From Tillus elongatus (taxonomy: Eukaryota; Arthropoda; Insecta; Coleoptera; Cleridae), in assembly GCA_964006375.1 (NCBI GenBank), contig OZ023264.1:13650225-13714224 (forward strand): DNA of 64,000 nucleotides, read 5' to 3'. Made by a program: the position numbers and the translations under genes. Positions 14,803 to 25,899 of this stretch are shown here, piece by piece; position 1 is the first letter of the stretch; every line of letters starts with the position of its first letter. The notes under the pieces were generated by a model that had not been told where the DNA came from, ran no database searches, and was given only the letters and a program-made list of their open reading frames with translations.

Positions 14803-16206
14803 ACTCAGCAGCACCCCAGATGTGGGAGCAGTATTCGAGGTTTGGTCTTATTTGTGAAGTATATAAGGTATAGAGATTAGCTGGTGAAAGTTATTTGCGA
14901 GCCCGGAAGAGGAAACCTAATTTCTTTCAGCCGCTTCTGCAATTGATGTTACATGTTGGTGCCAATTGAGATTTCGATCCACAGAAATGCCTACAAGTGA
15001 AAAGTACTCATTACTTTGAATAACTTGGTTGTTTATTGTGATGGGTCTAGGGCTGGTGTGTCTCTTATGAGAAAGAAAGCAAGACTGTGATTTGGTGGGG
15101 TTGAATTATACAAGATTTCTACTTCCCCAGTCTAATATTTTTTTAAGATCCCCGGAGATAGAACTCTCCATGAGTCTGCGATCCTCATCTAATTGGGCTA
15201 AAGAGACAGGCTTAGAATATTGTATATTTGAGTGGAGGTTGCTGTCGTCCGCGTAACTGTAAACTGGGTTGGATGTGCTAGAGAGGAGGTCATTGATGTG
15301 GAGAAGAAACAAAGTAGGGGCTAAAGCTGAACCCTGAGGAACTCCTGCATTAATTTGATACAGTTTAGAGGAATAGCCATCCACGACAACAGAAATTCTT
15401 CGGTCGGAGAGGAGATTTGCTGTCCACGTACATAGTTTTGGCGGTAGGCCATATGCCGGTAGTTTATTAAGCATCGCTGCGTGTCAGACCTGGTCGAATG
15501 CTCTAGATATGTCTAGAGCGACAATCTGGAATACTCCGTGTAGTTCCGCCAAAGAATTGCTGACTGCAAAGGCCTCCGCTACTCTTCCTTGTGGATCGGT
15601 TTTTGAAGATCCTAGTCATTCCTTATTATGGACATTGAAGTCACCAAGACGGGCTCGCAAATACTTTTCACCAGCTAATCTCTATACCTTATATACTTCA
15701 CAAATAAGACCAAACCTCGAATACTGCTCCCACATCTGGGGTGCTGCTGCCGCTTCTACTCACTATCCCGGACTCCATTCAGAAGAGAGCTATACGTCTC
15801 ATCGGTGACCCTACCCTCACCCAAAGGCTGCCATCCCTTGCCCACCGACGTGCCGTTGGTGACCTATCTCTCTTTTATTGATATCTGCACGGCACTGCTC
15901 AGAGGAGCTTTCTTCCATAGTTCCTCCACATGCTGTCCCCAACAGATCTACCAGGGGAACAGAGCGAATGCACCCTTTTACTGTCCAGGACACCAGACAT
16001 AGAACATCTTGTTATGCCCGCGCCTTTGTCACCAAGTTGTGGAATTCCTTGCCGGCACATGTTGTTTCTTCTCCCCCGAACCTCCAAACCTGCAAGTTCA
16101 GAATTAACAAGTTGCCTTTTTCCTCCTTGTCGACACCCACGGTACGATAGTATTTAGGCTGTAAGCCCTCGTGGTGTGTTGTTGAAATAAAAAAATAAAA
16201 TAAAAA
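14803..16206 (+). mobile_element. Inverted (twin-primed type) LINE copy, unit 1
   Basis: The left part (14803-15640) reads on the minus strand and the right part (about 15645-16206) on the plus strand. The minus part starts from an endonuclease fragment (LGDFNVHNKEWLGSSK near 15640), jumps by deletion to ALDISRAFDQV and LLNKLPAYGLPPK, then AGVPQGSALAPTLF and YSYADDSNLH. The plus part carries the C-terminus (RLIGDPTLTQRLPSLAHRRA, frame-shifted) and the tail GTAAGCCCTCGTGGTGTGTT followed by an A-rich (TAAAA)-like end. About 105 bp is present in both parts in opposite orientation. This layout is what twin priming during LINE insertion produces. Confidence 0.82.
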
Positions 16207-17280
16207 TTTATTTAAAATAAATGTTGTAGTAGTGAATGGCTTATTTTGCACCTAAGACATGTTTCTTTATCTAAAGCAGCAAAAAATTTAGTTGGTGCAA
16301 AGTATCCTCCTCCCGTGAAAACTTGGCAACAAAAATTTGAAAAATTATTACAAGTGAGTAAGCAAGCTCTTGGTAAAAAATCTTCGATCTCGTTCACTAA
16401 CATCCTTAGAGCATAAGAAAAAATATATAAAGTGGCTTTCTACGCCCCAATCAGAAACAGTAACCATGAATATTTTTATGCAAATCCCAAAATGGTACAA
16501 ATTAACCCCAAGTTACGATACTAATTTATTTATTTTAAAATATAGATTTCATTGGAAGCAAAAATGTTTTAAGTATAATTTGATAAGGTCTGCTCTTCAA
16601 TATGGGTATCCTACATGGTTTTTCTTGTAAACAAGCGCTTTTAAACTTTTATTTAGTGACAATAACAGTTTCGAAAATACCTAAGTTATTTGGTTTATTT
16701 ATATTAACTGAAGTGGAGCATGCACAGAGCATGACTTTAATTAAATGTTCACGTGAATTATTATCAAGAGACATTGTTAACTTCTTGAATGATAAGAGTA
16801 GTGCTAATAACATATGTTTGTATTCAACCTCGAGGAAGATATGAGGAGATTTATGGACAAATAAGTATTATAAATAATTGTATAGATAAGTAAAGTGAAT
16901 GTACTAAATAAATATAGGACAATAAGTTTATAAAATTAAAAAAACCATAAATAATTACACATTTATCGCACCTTCAGTACTTGAATGAGTGACCACCTGG
17001 TGCTACTAAATGCAATCGGAAGGCAATGGCGAACCACCAAGTGTATTTACCAATCAAGGTTCGTTTATAAATCTAAATTTATTTAGAGTATTTACTTTTA
17101 GTTAGAAGCAACGTTTTAAGCATCATGGTCACCCTACCTTTTCCCCTTTTTTCCAAATATGTGACCTTCAAATAATGTCAGAAACTTTTTGCCTTAGAAT
17201 ATGTTTAACAAATGTTGTCTTCCTTGCCTCAATTTCTTTAAACAAGCACCTATCTTTGGGTGAGTTGAATAAAAAGGTTT
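16207..17280. other. Unassigned part of the duplicated unit
   Basis: Short plus-strand frames (16370-16630 and 16602-16844) look like decayed coding sequence, but I do not recognise a family. AT-rich, no repeat seen elsewhere except unit 2. Confidence 0.4.
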
Positions 17281-17300
17281 TTTCTTTTCAAAGAAATGTT

Positions 17301-17365
17301 TATTCCTTGTCCTGACGCGTTTCGACCTGTTAACCGGTCATCCTCAGGGGAATCTGGAATTTACA
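17301..17365 (-). ncRNA. Degenerate hammerhead-like motif, unit 1
   Basis: On the minus strand: CTGAGGA, then GACC and GGTC able to pair around a GGTTAACA loop, GAAA, then C-GC-G and the triplet GTC. Stem I pairing is weak (three pairs after a mismatch). It resembles the hammerhead in Penelope-like terminal repeats. Confidence 0.35.
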
Positions 17366-17632
17366 AAAAGGCTTGTCAGAAAAGCTGAGCTTTCTGGTAG
17401 GCTGTTTCTGCGAGGGTACAATACATAGTATAAAAGATAATGAGGGAACAAGAGCTGACCTCAACATTAAGTCAAAAGTTAAAAAACTGTCTAACTACAC
17501 AACTACCAAAGACTACAATTCAATAATTACAAACTACAACATGCAGTAGAAGGAAGTACAAGTCAAATTTAACCGTAACAAACCGTTAATTTGTCTCGAG
17601 ATTTAAAACCTCTCTAAAAATCTAAAAAAAAT

Positions 17633-18116
17633 TGACGCAAACATCTAAAATCCACGTCACAATAGGGAAATACCACTTTTTACTTCTGCTTGGACTTCCA
17701 TAAAGTCCTAGAAGAGAGTTGGCTTTATCCACTCCCCCCATATGTTTATTGTACTGGGTAATAAGATTTGGAGACGGCACTTTTTTCTTTCCACTTTTGG
17801 AATACCTTAGTACATGGTTGATAGGCTCAATTCCACTAAAACTACTTTCGAGAAGCACACACTTATTGTCTGCCCATTTCACTACAATAATGTTCCTTCG
17901 AACATCTGCTTTATAGACGTAAGAACCTCTTCCACGTTTCAACAATACTTTGTCAGCTTCTAGGCTGCAACCACTAATTCTATTAGACCGAATTGTACCC
18001 AAACTCAGAATTCCGAACCGTTGCTTAAGATAATCGAAAAGGCGCAAACTTGAAAACCAGTTATCGCAAAAAATGACCGAAATCTCTGGACCACATAGAG
18101 TTTTGCATAAAGCAAT
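17633..18116 (-). pseudogene. PiggyBac-type transposase remnant, duplicated part
   Basis: Repeats the piece of the 13950-14801 remnant that lies inside the duplication: FCDNWFSSLRLFDYLKQ, GTIRSNRISGCSLEADK and HMGGVDKANSLLGLY. It ends at WILDVCV, where the duplication joint cuts off the C-terminal Cys-rich domain. Confidence 0.85.
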
Positions 18117-18117
18117 A

Positions 18118-19523
18118 ACTCAGCAGCACCCCAGATGTGGGAGCAGTATTCGAGGTTTGGTCTTATTTGTGAAGTATATAAGGTATAGAGATTAGCTGGT
18201 GAAAGTTATTTGCGAGCCCGGAAGAGGAAACCTAATTTCTTTCAGCCGCTTCTGCAATTGATGTTACATGTTGGTGCCAATTGAGATTTCGATCCACAGA
18301 AATGCCTACAAGTGAAAAGTACTCATTACTTTGAATAACTTGGTTGTTTATTGTGATGGGTCTAGGGCTGGTGTGTCTCTTATGAGAAAGAAAGCAAGAC
18401 TGTGATTTGGTGGGGTTGAATTATACAAGATTTCTACTTCCCCAGTCTAATATTTTTTTAAGATCCCCGGAGATAGAACTCTCCATGAGTCTGCGATCCT
18501 CATCTAATTGGGCTAAAGAGACAGGCTTAGAATATTGTATATTTGAGTGGAGGTTGCTGTCGTCCGCGTAACTGTAAACTGGGTTGGATGTGCTAGAGAG
18601 GAGGTCATTGATGTGGAGAAGAAACAAAGTAGGGGCTAAAGCTGAACCCTGAGGAACTCCTGCATTAATTTGATACAGTTTAGAGGAATAGCCATCCACG
18701 ACAACAGAAATTCTTCGGTCGGAGAGGAGATTTGCTGTCCACGTACATAGTTTTGGCGGTAGGCCATATGCCGGTAGTTTATTAAGCATCGCTGCGTGTC
18801 AGACCTGGTCGAATGCTCTAGATATGTCTAGAGCGACAATCTGGAATACTCCGTGTAGTTCCGCCAAAGAATTGCTGACTGCAAAGGCCTCCGCTACTCT
18901 TCCTTGTGGATCGGTTTTTGAAGATCCTAGTCATTCCTTATTATGGACATTGAAGTCACCAAGACGGGCTCGCAAATACTTTTCACCAGCTAATCTCTAT
19001 ACCTTATATACTTCACAAATAAGACCAAACCTCGAATACTGCTCCCACATCTGGGGTGCTGCTGCCGCTTCTACTCACTATCCCGGACTCCATTCAGAAG
19101 AGAGCTATACGTCTCATCGGTGACCCTACCCTCACCCAAAGGCTGCCATCCCTTGCCCACCGACGTGCCGTTGGTGACCTCTCTCTCTCTTTTATTGATA
19201 TCTGCACGGCACTGCTCAGAGGAGCTTTCTTCCATAGTTCCTCCACATGCTGTCCCCAACAGATCTACCAGGGGAACAGAGCGAATGCACCCTTTTACTG
19301 TCCAGGACACCAGACATAGAACATCTTGTTATGCCCGCGCCTTTGTCACCAAGTTGTGGAATTCCTTGCCGGCACATGTTGTTTCTTCTCCCCCGAACCT
19401 CCAAACCTGCAAGTTCAGAATTAACAAGTTGCCTTTTTCCTCCTTGTCGACACCCACGGTACGATAGTATTTAGGCTGTAAGCCCTCGTGGTGTGTTGTT
19501 GAAATAAAAAAATAAAATAAAAA
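18118..19523 (+). mobile_element. Inverted LINE copy, unit 2
   Basis: Same structure as 14803-16206: minus-strand RT part with SYADDSNLH, plus-strand C-terminal part and A-rich tail. It differs only by the CT-run length near 19180. Confidence 0.82.
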
Positions 19524-20617
19524 TTTATTTAAAATAAATGTTGTAGTAGTGAATGGCTTATTTTGCACCTAAGACATGTTTCTTTATCTAAAGCAGCAAA
19601 AAATTTAGTTGGTGCAAAGTATCCTCCTCCCGTGAAAACTTGGCAACAAAAATTTGAAAAATTATTACAAGTGAGTAAGCAAGCTCTTGGTAAAAAATCT
19701 TCGATCTCGTTCACTAACATCCTTAGAGCATAAGAAAAAATATATAAAGTGGCTTTCTACGCCCCAATCAGAAACAGTAACCATGAATATTTTTATGCAA
19801 ATCCCAAAATGGTACAAATTAACCCCAAGTTACGATACTAATTTATTTATTTTAAAATATAGATTTCATTGGAAGCAAAAATGTTTTAAGTATAATTTGA
19901 TAAGGTCTGCTCTTCAATATGGGTATCCTACATGGTTTTTCTTGTAAACAAGCGCTTTTAAACTTTTATTTAGTGACAATAACAGTTTCGAAAATACCTA
20001 AGTTATTTGGTTTATTTATATTAACTGAAGTGGAGCATGCACAGAGCATGACTTTAATTAAATGTTCACGTGAATTATTATCAAGAGACATTGTTAACTT
20101 CTTGAATGATAAGAGTAGTGCTAATAACATATGTTTGTATTCAACCTCGAGGAAGATATGAGGAGATTTATGGACAAATAAGTATTATAAATAATTGTAT
20201 AGATAAGTAAAGTGAATGTACTAAATAAATATAGGACAATAAGTTTATAAAATTAAAAAAACCATAAATAATTACACATTTATCGCACCTTCAGTACTTG
20301 AATGAGTGACCACCTGGTGCTACTAAATGCAATCGGAAGGCAATGGCGAACCACCAAGTGTATTTACCAATCAAGGTTCGTTTATAAATCTAAATTTATT
20401 TAGAGTATTTACTTTTAGTTAGAAGCAACGTTTTAAGCATCATGGTCACCCTACCTTTTCCCCTTTTTTCCAAATATGTGACCTTCAAATAATGTCAGAA
20501 ACTTTTTGCCTTAGAATATGTTTAACAAATGTTGTCTTCCTTGCCTCAATTTCTTTAAACAAGCACCTATCTTTGGGTGAGTTGAATAAAAAGGTTTTTT
20601 CTTTTCAAAGAAATGTT
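19524..20617. other. Unassigned part of duplicated unit 2
   Basis: Copy of 16207-17300; nothing further recognised. Confidence 0.4.
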
Positions 20618-20682
20618 TATTCCTTGTCCTGACGCGTTTCGACCTGTTAACCGGTCATCCTCAGGGGAATCTGGAATTTACA
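20618..20682 (-). ncRNA. Degenerate hammerhead-like motif, unit 2
   Basis: Identical copy of the motif at 17301-17365. Confidence 0.35.
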
Positions 20683-20949
20683 AAAAGGCTTGTCAGAAAA
20701 GCTGAGCTTTCTGGTAGGCTGTTTCTGCGAGGGTACAATACATAGTATAAAAGATAATGAGGGAACAAGAGCTGACCTCAACATTAAGTCAAAAGTTAAA
20801 AAACTGTCTAACTACACAACTACCAAAGACTACAATTCAATAATTACAAACTACAACATGCAGTAGAAGGAAGTACAAGTCAAATTTAACCGTAACAAAC
20901 CGTTAATTTGTCTCGAGATTTAAAACCTCTCTAAAAATCTAAAAAAAAA

Positions 20950-21309
20950 TTTTTTTAGTCTTAAAAACTACCCTCTAGAAGAATCTTAAGTTAAGCTGAA
21001 GTTAAGAATTGAAATAAGAGCATACAGCACAAACATTAGTAAGCCATACAGCTAAGAAGAAGGGCTTTCTCAAATTCTTCGCTTAAAATGTGCGACCACA
21101 AATCTTCTGGACTTATATTCCCGTCTCAGCTACATACTTATCTTTAGAATTAACGTCTTCTAGGCAGAATTTTTAGTATTTAGCAACCTTTTCTAGTAAT
21201 AAATTTCTTTCGTTGTCCTTTGTGACCACTTTTTCTTTCTCGTTTATATTAGTGCTAATAGAGAGGTATCGATGGTGAGATTTTGGAAAAATTTCTTCAA
21301 ATGAGCAGT
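20950..21309. other. Unassigned DNA between duplication and Gypsy A
   Basis: Mostly unassigned. 21258-21300 (AGAGGTATCGATGGTGAGATTTTG) matches the right arm of the 46060-46380 family A copy in inverse orientation. Confidence 0.45.
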
Positions 21310-22498
21310 TCTAGCAGCGCAAGGCATTTTCACGGTGAGCTTTTATTGGGTGTTCATGAGACGGTGGCCTTATTTGTTCTGCTATTTTCTCTAGCAGGTG
21401 CATGACCTTGGATGAATCTGTTTTATTTTCTTCTTGGACCTGGAGACTGCGAACTTTCACATTACTTTCCGATGCTTGCTTTGCCGCATCAAACTCCAAG
21501 GAATGTGCCAAAGCATCGTTCAAGTTTTTGTGTCTCGCCATCCTCGGCGCCTGCTGCGTGTCGGTATCTCTGATGCCGTCAATGAAAGTTTGCACCGACA
21601 GCTAGTTTAAAAATTCTATCGGAGCTATGGGGTAGGCTAATCGCGTCAGTTTGACAACGCCGGCGTGGAGATGTTGGAGACTTTCGCCCGGTATCTGACA
21701 CCGATTTTTTCAACTGCAATCGAAACAGCTGTTGTAAATGCTGGTCGCCAAACCTCACATCTAATTAATATTTAATGCTGTCAAAACTCAACGGTTCTTC
21801 CCTGGGAATACCTTGAAGCACATCTAGAGCATCTCCTCTGAGAGCCACAATTAGCAAAGTCGCTCTCTCCCCCTCTCGCCCCAACCATTTACTGTAGCAG
21901 CTGCTTCAAACTGGCGGAGATAAATACCCCATGGGACTGAGCCATCAAATGTGAGGACCTTAATTCTTACGAACGGGCTATCCTCGAGCCTGATGTTTCC
22001 TTTGGCTAGGGTTTCGCACTTATTTTCTAGTGATTGTATTTTCTGATGCACCTCCTCATGTATTTTCGTCAGCTTGTCATGTACATCGTCGCTGATACCC
22101 CTTACTCTGCTTTCTACTTGCTGGAAGGTGTCGTCTTTTACCTGCTTCATACGTTCGTCGACACATAAAGTAATATTTTCAATTCTGCTGGCCTGTTCTT
22201 GTAGAATTTTCTTTGTTTCTTCATCCCTTCTTCTCATTTCTTTATTTGCTTCTTCGTCCCTTTTTCTCAGTTCCTCTCTTATCACTCGGTCTCTTTTTCT
22301 CATTTCTTCTTTGGCTTCTTCGTCTCTTTTTCTAGCTTCTTTTTTAGCTTCTTTGTCTCTTCTTCTGGCCTCTTAATATCTTTTTCTCATTTCTTCTTTG
22401 GCTTCTTCGTCTCTTTTTCTGGCATCTTCTTTCATTTCTTTAATCAATTCCAATAGCTGGGCGTCCATATTGGCTCTTGCGCTACGTGTCTTAGGCAT
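21310..22498 (-). pseudogene. Gypsy-type gag, broken (element A)
   Basis: Minus-strand remnant of the structural (gag) frame of a Gypsy-group LTR retrotransposon, which would form the particle around its RNA. It starts MPKTRSARANMDAQLLELIK at 22498, just after the LTR and primer site. A long charged coiled coil of repeated (K/R)RDEEAKEEM-like units follows, interrupted by a stop at 22373. Next come VKVLTFDGSVPWGIYLRQFE-like capsid sequence and, after a frameshift near 21850, LLIVALRGDALDVLQ and TFIDGIRDTDTQQAPRMA. It stops at NALRC (21310), one residue into the zinc knuckle still visible in element B. Protease, reverse transcriptase and integrase are absent. Confidence 0.82.
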
Positions 22499-22667
22499 GG
22501 ACGTACCTAAAGCTTGTACACAGTTTATTCTATTTGAAGAACACACCAAGCTATGACTTACTGCTGACACTGATCTTCCAGAGATTCTAGAAATTTCCAC
22601 GTTGTTCAACGAAGATTCTGGAAAATATTTCCACTAGCAGCTTGAAAGTCCCACTTCTGACACCAGT

Positions 22668-23047
22668 TGTTACGTTCTACGGGGTTCTGGATTCGTTGAC
22701 TAACAACAAAACACAGCTTTTCAAACTACTAATTTATTATAACCAACTATTTTTCAACACCAGTATCAACTAAAATATTTTTCTCTATTATTAAATGTCC
22801 ATAGAACTATATTCCACTATTCGCCTTCTATAATCGCTTCTTAAACACCAACACTTACTGCTAACTCGCTTAATACTCTATGATCACTATTTACACCACA
22901 CCGACTTAATACTGAACTAACTTACTCTGCGCACCGCTCGTCTATTTATACTGTCCATAGAGATGCTAGACCTTCTACACTATTCTACACCTGTCACTTC
23001 TGGTCCCTGCTAGAAATATAATTCCAGAGTGTTCGCTCTTACCAACA
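22668..23047 (-). mobile_element. 5' LTR of Gypsy element A
   Basis: On the minus strand it begins TGTTGGTAAGAGCGAACACT and ends GAACGTAACA, about 380 bp, with a TATA-like AGTATAAATAG. It is followed by ACTGGTGTCAGAAGTGGGAC, a primer-binding-site-like sequence common in arthropod Gypsy elements. It shares ACACTCTGGAATTATATTTC with element B. Confidence 0.82.
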
Positions 23048-23239
23048 CACTTTATAGCCGACATCTAACCACAGAATAACAACGTCCATAAACGTACTTC
23101 TCATAGACAAATGTGACAATATGTAAATTGTTTACACAATGAGAAGACTCCGCATAGATTTTGTTTTTAAACAGTACGTGAGATCCAAGAACTTTAATTC
23201 TAGGTTTCTGTCGGCCTTTTACTGAAAACAAACAAAAAC

Positions 23240-24000
23240 AGTGCTGCAAATTGAATCATAACTTCCACATAGATAGGATAATATATTCTCCTAATAAAAA
23301 CATTATGATGAAATGAATTTAGGGTCCATGACTTGACCGCACAGAAAATATTTGTATTCCTGCACCAATAAACTTGTGAAACGTTATATTACTCGAGCTT
23401 TGAGTGAAAAATGTTAAGTTTCACCAAATCACACCTCAGTTAACGCCTATCCCATGAAGCGATTTTACCCAAAAACAGTTCGAAGTGTTCCTGTCTCAGG
23501 TGCTAACTGTATACCAACTTTGAAAATTATATCTCAACTCTAACAGACAGACATACAGTCCGACAGACTGACAGACAAAAAAAATCGTTTCATTATCATG
23601 TTTTTTATATGTTTTGAGACTTTTTACTCTGTTTTAGCAAAAAAAAAAGAAATTTCTGTCAGCGATATTACACCCCACACATTCAACCCTTAATTTAATT
23701 TCAGCACAGAATACCAGATGTTTGATTCAATTAAAAGTTTCCTAATAAACAAACCCTAAAACGTTACATGACTCGAGTTTCGACGAAAAAATGTCAATTC
23801 TCACCAAATCATCCCCCATTCATCCCCTATCCCCCGGAGCGATTTTACCCAAAAACAATCCGAACAGACAGTCCGAAATACCGACAGACACAACAAATTT
23901 TCTTTCCCAAATCATGTTTTCTATATGTTTTAACAGTTTTTACGACGTTTAAGCGAAAACAAATATTTGACATTTTTGTCGCGGATGCCACGTTTGGATG
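23240..24000 (-). repeat. Family C repeat, inverted pair of units
   Basis: Inverse of the sequence at 4491-5017/6431-6780. CAGACAGACATACAGTCCGA is the inverse of the GTCTGT core; ACGTTATATTACTCGAG and CAGCACAGAATACCAGATG recur. Two units of about 380 bp lie in tandem. Confidence 0.7.
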
Positions 24001-24205
24001 ATGTGGATGTAATAGTGTTGATCAATCGGTCATGTATTGCAAACTGTGCAGAGGCTCCATCTTATAGGAACAATAAATGATCGTCTTCAAGGAAGCATTC
24101 ACCATTTACCACATTTTAAGGTAACAAAAAAGTGAATTTGGATGTCCCTATTTTTGTGATCTAAGGGGACAATTTTATTTTTACATTGTTCAGTTGGTAT
24201 AAAAC
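24001..24205. other. Short unassigned interval
   Basis: No coding or repeat signal could be assigned. Confidence 0.4.
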
Positions 24206-24422
24206 TTTTTTGTACTTTAACGTCGGTCTATTTCCGCAACTATAGCCAATCACCGACGCCAGGGAACAGTATCACCTCACTATCCTGGACATTTTGCCGA
24301 ACCTCTGCCTTTCTGTGGGGGGGGGGGGTCTTGAAGGTGCCCAACATTCCATGGACACGGGACCGACGGCTTTACGCCTAGTACACTCCCAGAATCTCGG
24401 TTGATGTTAATTTTACAGTATG
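24206..24422 (-). mobile_element. tRNA-derived SINE, 5'-truncated copy
   Basis: Minus-strand copy of the SINE seen in full at 35722 and 43266: TTTAACGTCGGTCTATTTCC, CCGACGCCAGGGAACAGT and CACGGGACCGACGGCTTTAC recur. The tRNA-like head is missing. A G12 run at 24317-24328 is a local expansion. It lies about 135 bp upstream of the Hnf4 exon acceptor. Confidence 0.8.
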
Positions 24423-24556
24423 TACTGAAAAAGTGGATATAAAACATTTCCTTCATCGTATAATCAGTTTTTAATATAATAACAAAATGTTACTTCTATT
24501 TGCAAAACTTAGTACATTTTTCTGCAAGATTAACACATTTATTTTCTTTGTTACAG

Positions 24557-24785
24557 TAGACACAGACATGACGATGGCGGCGAGCAACACCACGCTGACG
24601 ACGTTAACAAACGCGGGGGGCGGGACGCCCGGAGGGACACCGGGCATCGTAGCAGCTGCAATGAGCCAACAGTGCGCCATCTGCGGAGACAGGGCCACAG
24701 GGAAACATTACGGCGCCGCCTCCTGCGATGGCTGTAAGGGATTCTTCAGGAGATCCGTTAGGAAAAACCATTTATATACATGCAG
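24557..24785 (+). CDS. Hnf4: Hnf4 nuclear receptor, exon with start codon and first zinc finger (partial gene)
   Basis: This is the first visible coding exon of hepatocyte nuclear factor 4, a nuclear receptor (NR2A group) that acts in the nucleus as a DNA-binding transcription factor in metabolic tissues. Seen: a T-rich stretch ending TTACAG precedes position 24557, and the exon ends at 24785 before a GTAGGT donor. From the ATG at 24568 it encodes 73 residues, the last one split across the intron: a Thr/Ala/Gly-rich A/B region, then Cys36-x2-Cys39...Cys53-x2-Cys56 ([25 protein letters not shown]), which is the first zinc finger with the P-box. The frame is open upstream of the ATG (V-D-T-D-M) and the exon has a good acceptor. 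So an upstream exon must exist, either as 5' UTR or as an alternative N-terminus, as in vertebrate HNF4A. Neighbours within 2 kb are dead Gypsy elements and a SINE. Identity is near certain from the HNF4-type DNA-binding motif. Confidence 0.95.
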
Positions 24786-25421
24786 GTAGGTGAAGTAAAA
24801 ACTATTTTACTTTAGGCATCTGTTAAATATTTAACTTCTAAACGTCAAACAGTCTGGAATAGACATAACTAAATACTCAATGAAGAGGCAAAATAAGAAG
24901 GGTAGCTGCAAACAATTCAAGTCGGCTTAATATTCTGTTGAATCCGACGTTATTTGCAGTTGTGGTAGGTAGCCTACTAGGTCTTGCATAAGAACCCGGA
25001 TAATCTACATTTTAATTTTGAAAAAATGTAACTTGATTATTGATAAAAAATTATTCGAACATGACCGCAAGCGACCATTAAAAAGAAACAAGAGAGATAA
25101 CAGAGCAATTCTCTAAAGCAATCTACATCGCAATCCAGTCGGCGTTTAATTAACAGCTAATTTATGCGACTTACCTCATATAGGCATGCTGCTTCCTCTT
25201 TAACCCATTATTATATTAACCATCTTAATTTTTAAAATGATTTTCAAGAAGCGGGCTATATTAAAGACGGTAGGGTTTATATAGACTTCTTATCTAAGGC
25301 ACGAACATAAACGACGGCCGAATTAATTAGTAGCTATCGGGAGCCCGAAGAGAATAGCTATATTTCTATGGCCTGGCTTTGAGCAGATTTTAAAGTTCAT
25401 TGAATAACAAGGAGATATTTC
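24786..25421 (+). other. Start of Hnf4 intron, unassigned sequence
   Basis: Begins with the GTAGGT donor. About 630 bp without recognisable elements; a regulatory role is possible but nothing specific is seen. Confidence 0.5.
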
Positions 25422-25885
25422 ATTGACTATGATCCTGGTAAAACGCGTCGATCGTTATGACGTCAACTTATATTGGCAAAGTCCCTTGAGTAAACAACTA
25501 TTATAATGATGTATTAATGAACTTTATAGCGTGGGCAAGGTTGTCAAACGTGTAACATGTTACATGGTAACAGCCAACACTCTGGAATTATATTTCCAGA
25601 AGGAACCAAAAGTGACAGGTATATAAGATATGAAGAACCAAAGAAGAGGGACGATTGACTATGATCGTGGTAAATCTCGTCGATGGTTATGACGTCAGCT
25701 TATGTTGGCAAAGTCCCTTGAGTAAACAAATATTATAATGATGTATTAATGAACTTTATAGCGTGGGCAAGGTTGTGAAACGTGTAACATGTTACATGGT
25801 AACAGCCAACACTCTGGAATTATATTTCGAGAAGGAATCAGAAGTGACAGGTATATGAGATGTGAAGAACCAAAGAAGAGAGACG
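25422..25885 (+). repeat. Tandem duplication of 232 bp including a Gypsy LTR start
   Basis: Units 25422-25653 and 25654-25885 share ATTGACTATGATC, AAAGTCCCTTGAGTAAACAA, TTATAATGATGTATTAATGA and the LTR sequence AACACTCTGGAATTATATTT, ending GAAGAACCAAAGAAGAG. Scattered substitutions separate them, so it is older than the 3.3-kb duplication. Confidence 0.85.
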
Positions 25886-25899
25886 ACGGAGCAAAATAA

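Larger units (their letters stand above)
14318..17632. repeat. Tandem duplication, unit 1 (about 3,315 bp)
   Basis: Starts TGACGCAAACATCTAAAATC inside the piggyBac remnant and ends AACCTCTCTAAAAATCTAAA. Unit 2 (17633-20949) follows head to tail at a constant offset of 3,315-3,317 bp. The only difference I found is CTATCTCTC against CTCTCTCTCTC near 15865/19180. Near-identity means the copy is very recent, or an assembly artefact. Confidence 0.92.
17633..20949. repeat. Tandem duplication, unit 2 (about 3,317 bp)
   Basis: Head-to-tail copy of 14318-17632. Unit 2 ends in AAATCTAAAAAAAAATTTTT and runs into unique sequence. Confidence 0.92.

Noticed and set aside
16370..16844. Two plus-strand frames of 80-86 codons in the duplicated unit
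   Set aside because: They are preserved in unit 2 only because the units are near-identical; no domain is visible.
24487..24556. Upstream ATG at 24487 as the Hnf4 start
   Set aside because: The stretch is a T-rich intron end with an acceptor AG at 24556; its translation is a hydrophobic low-complexity run not seen in HNF4 proteins.
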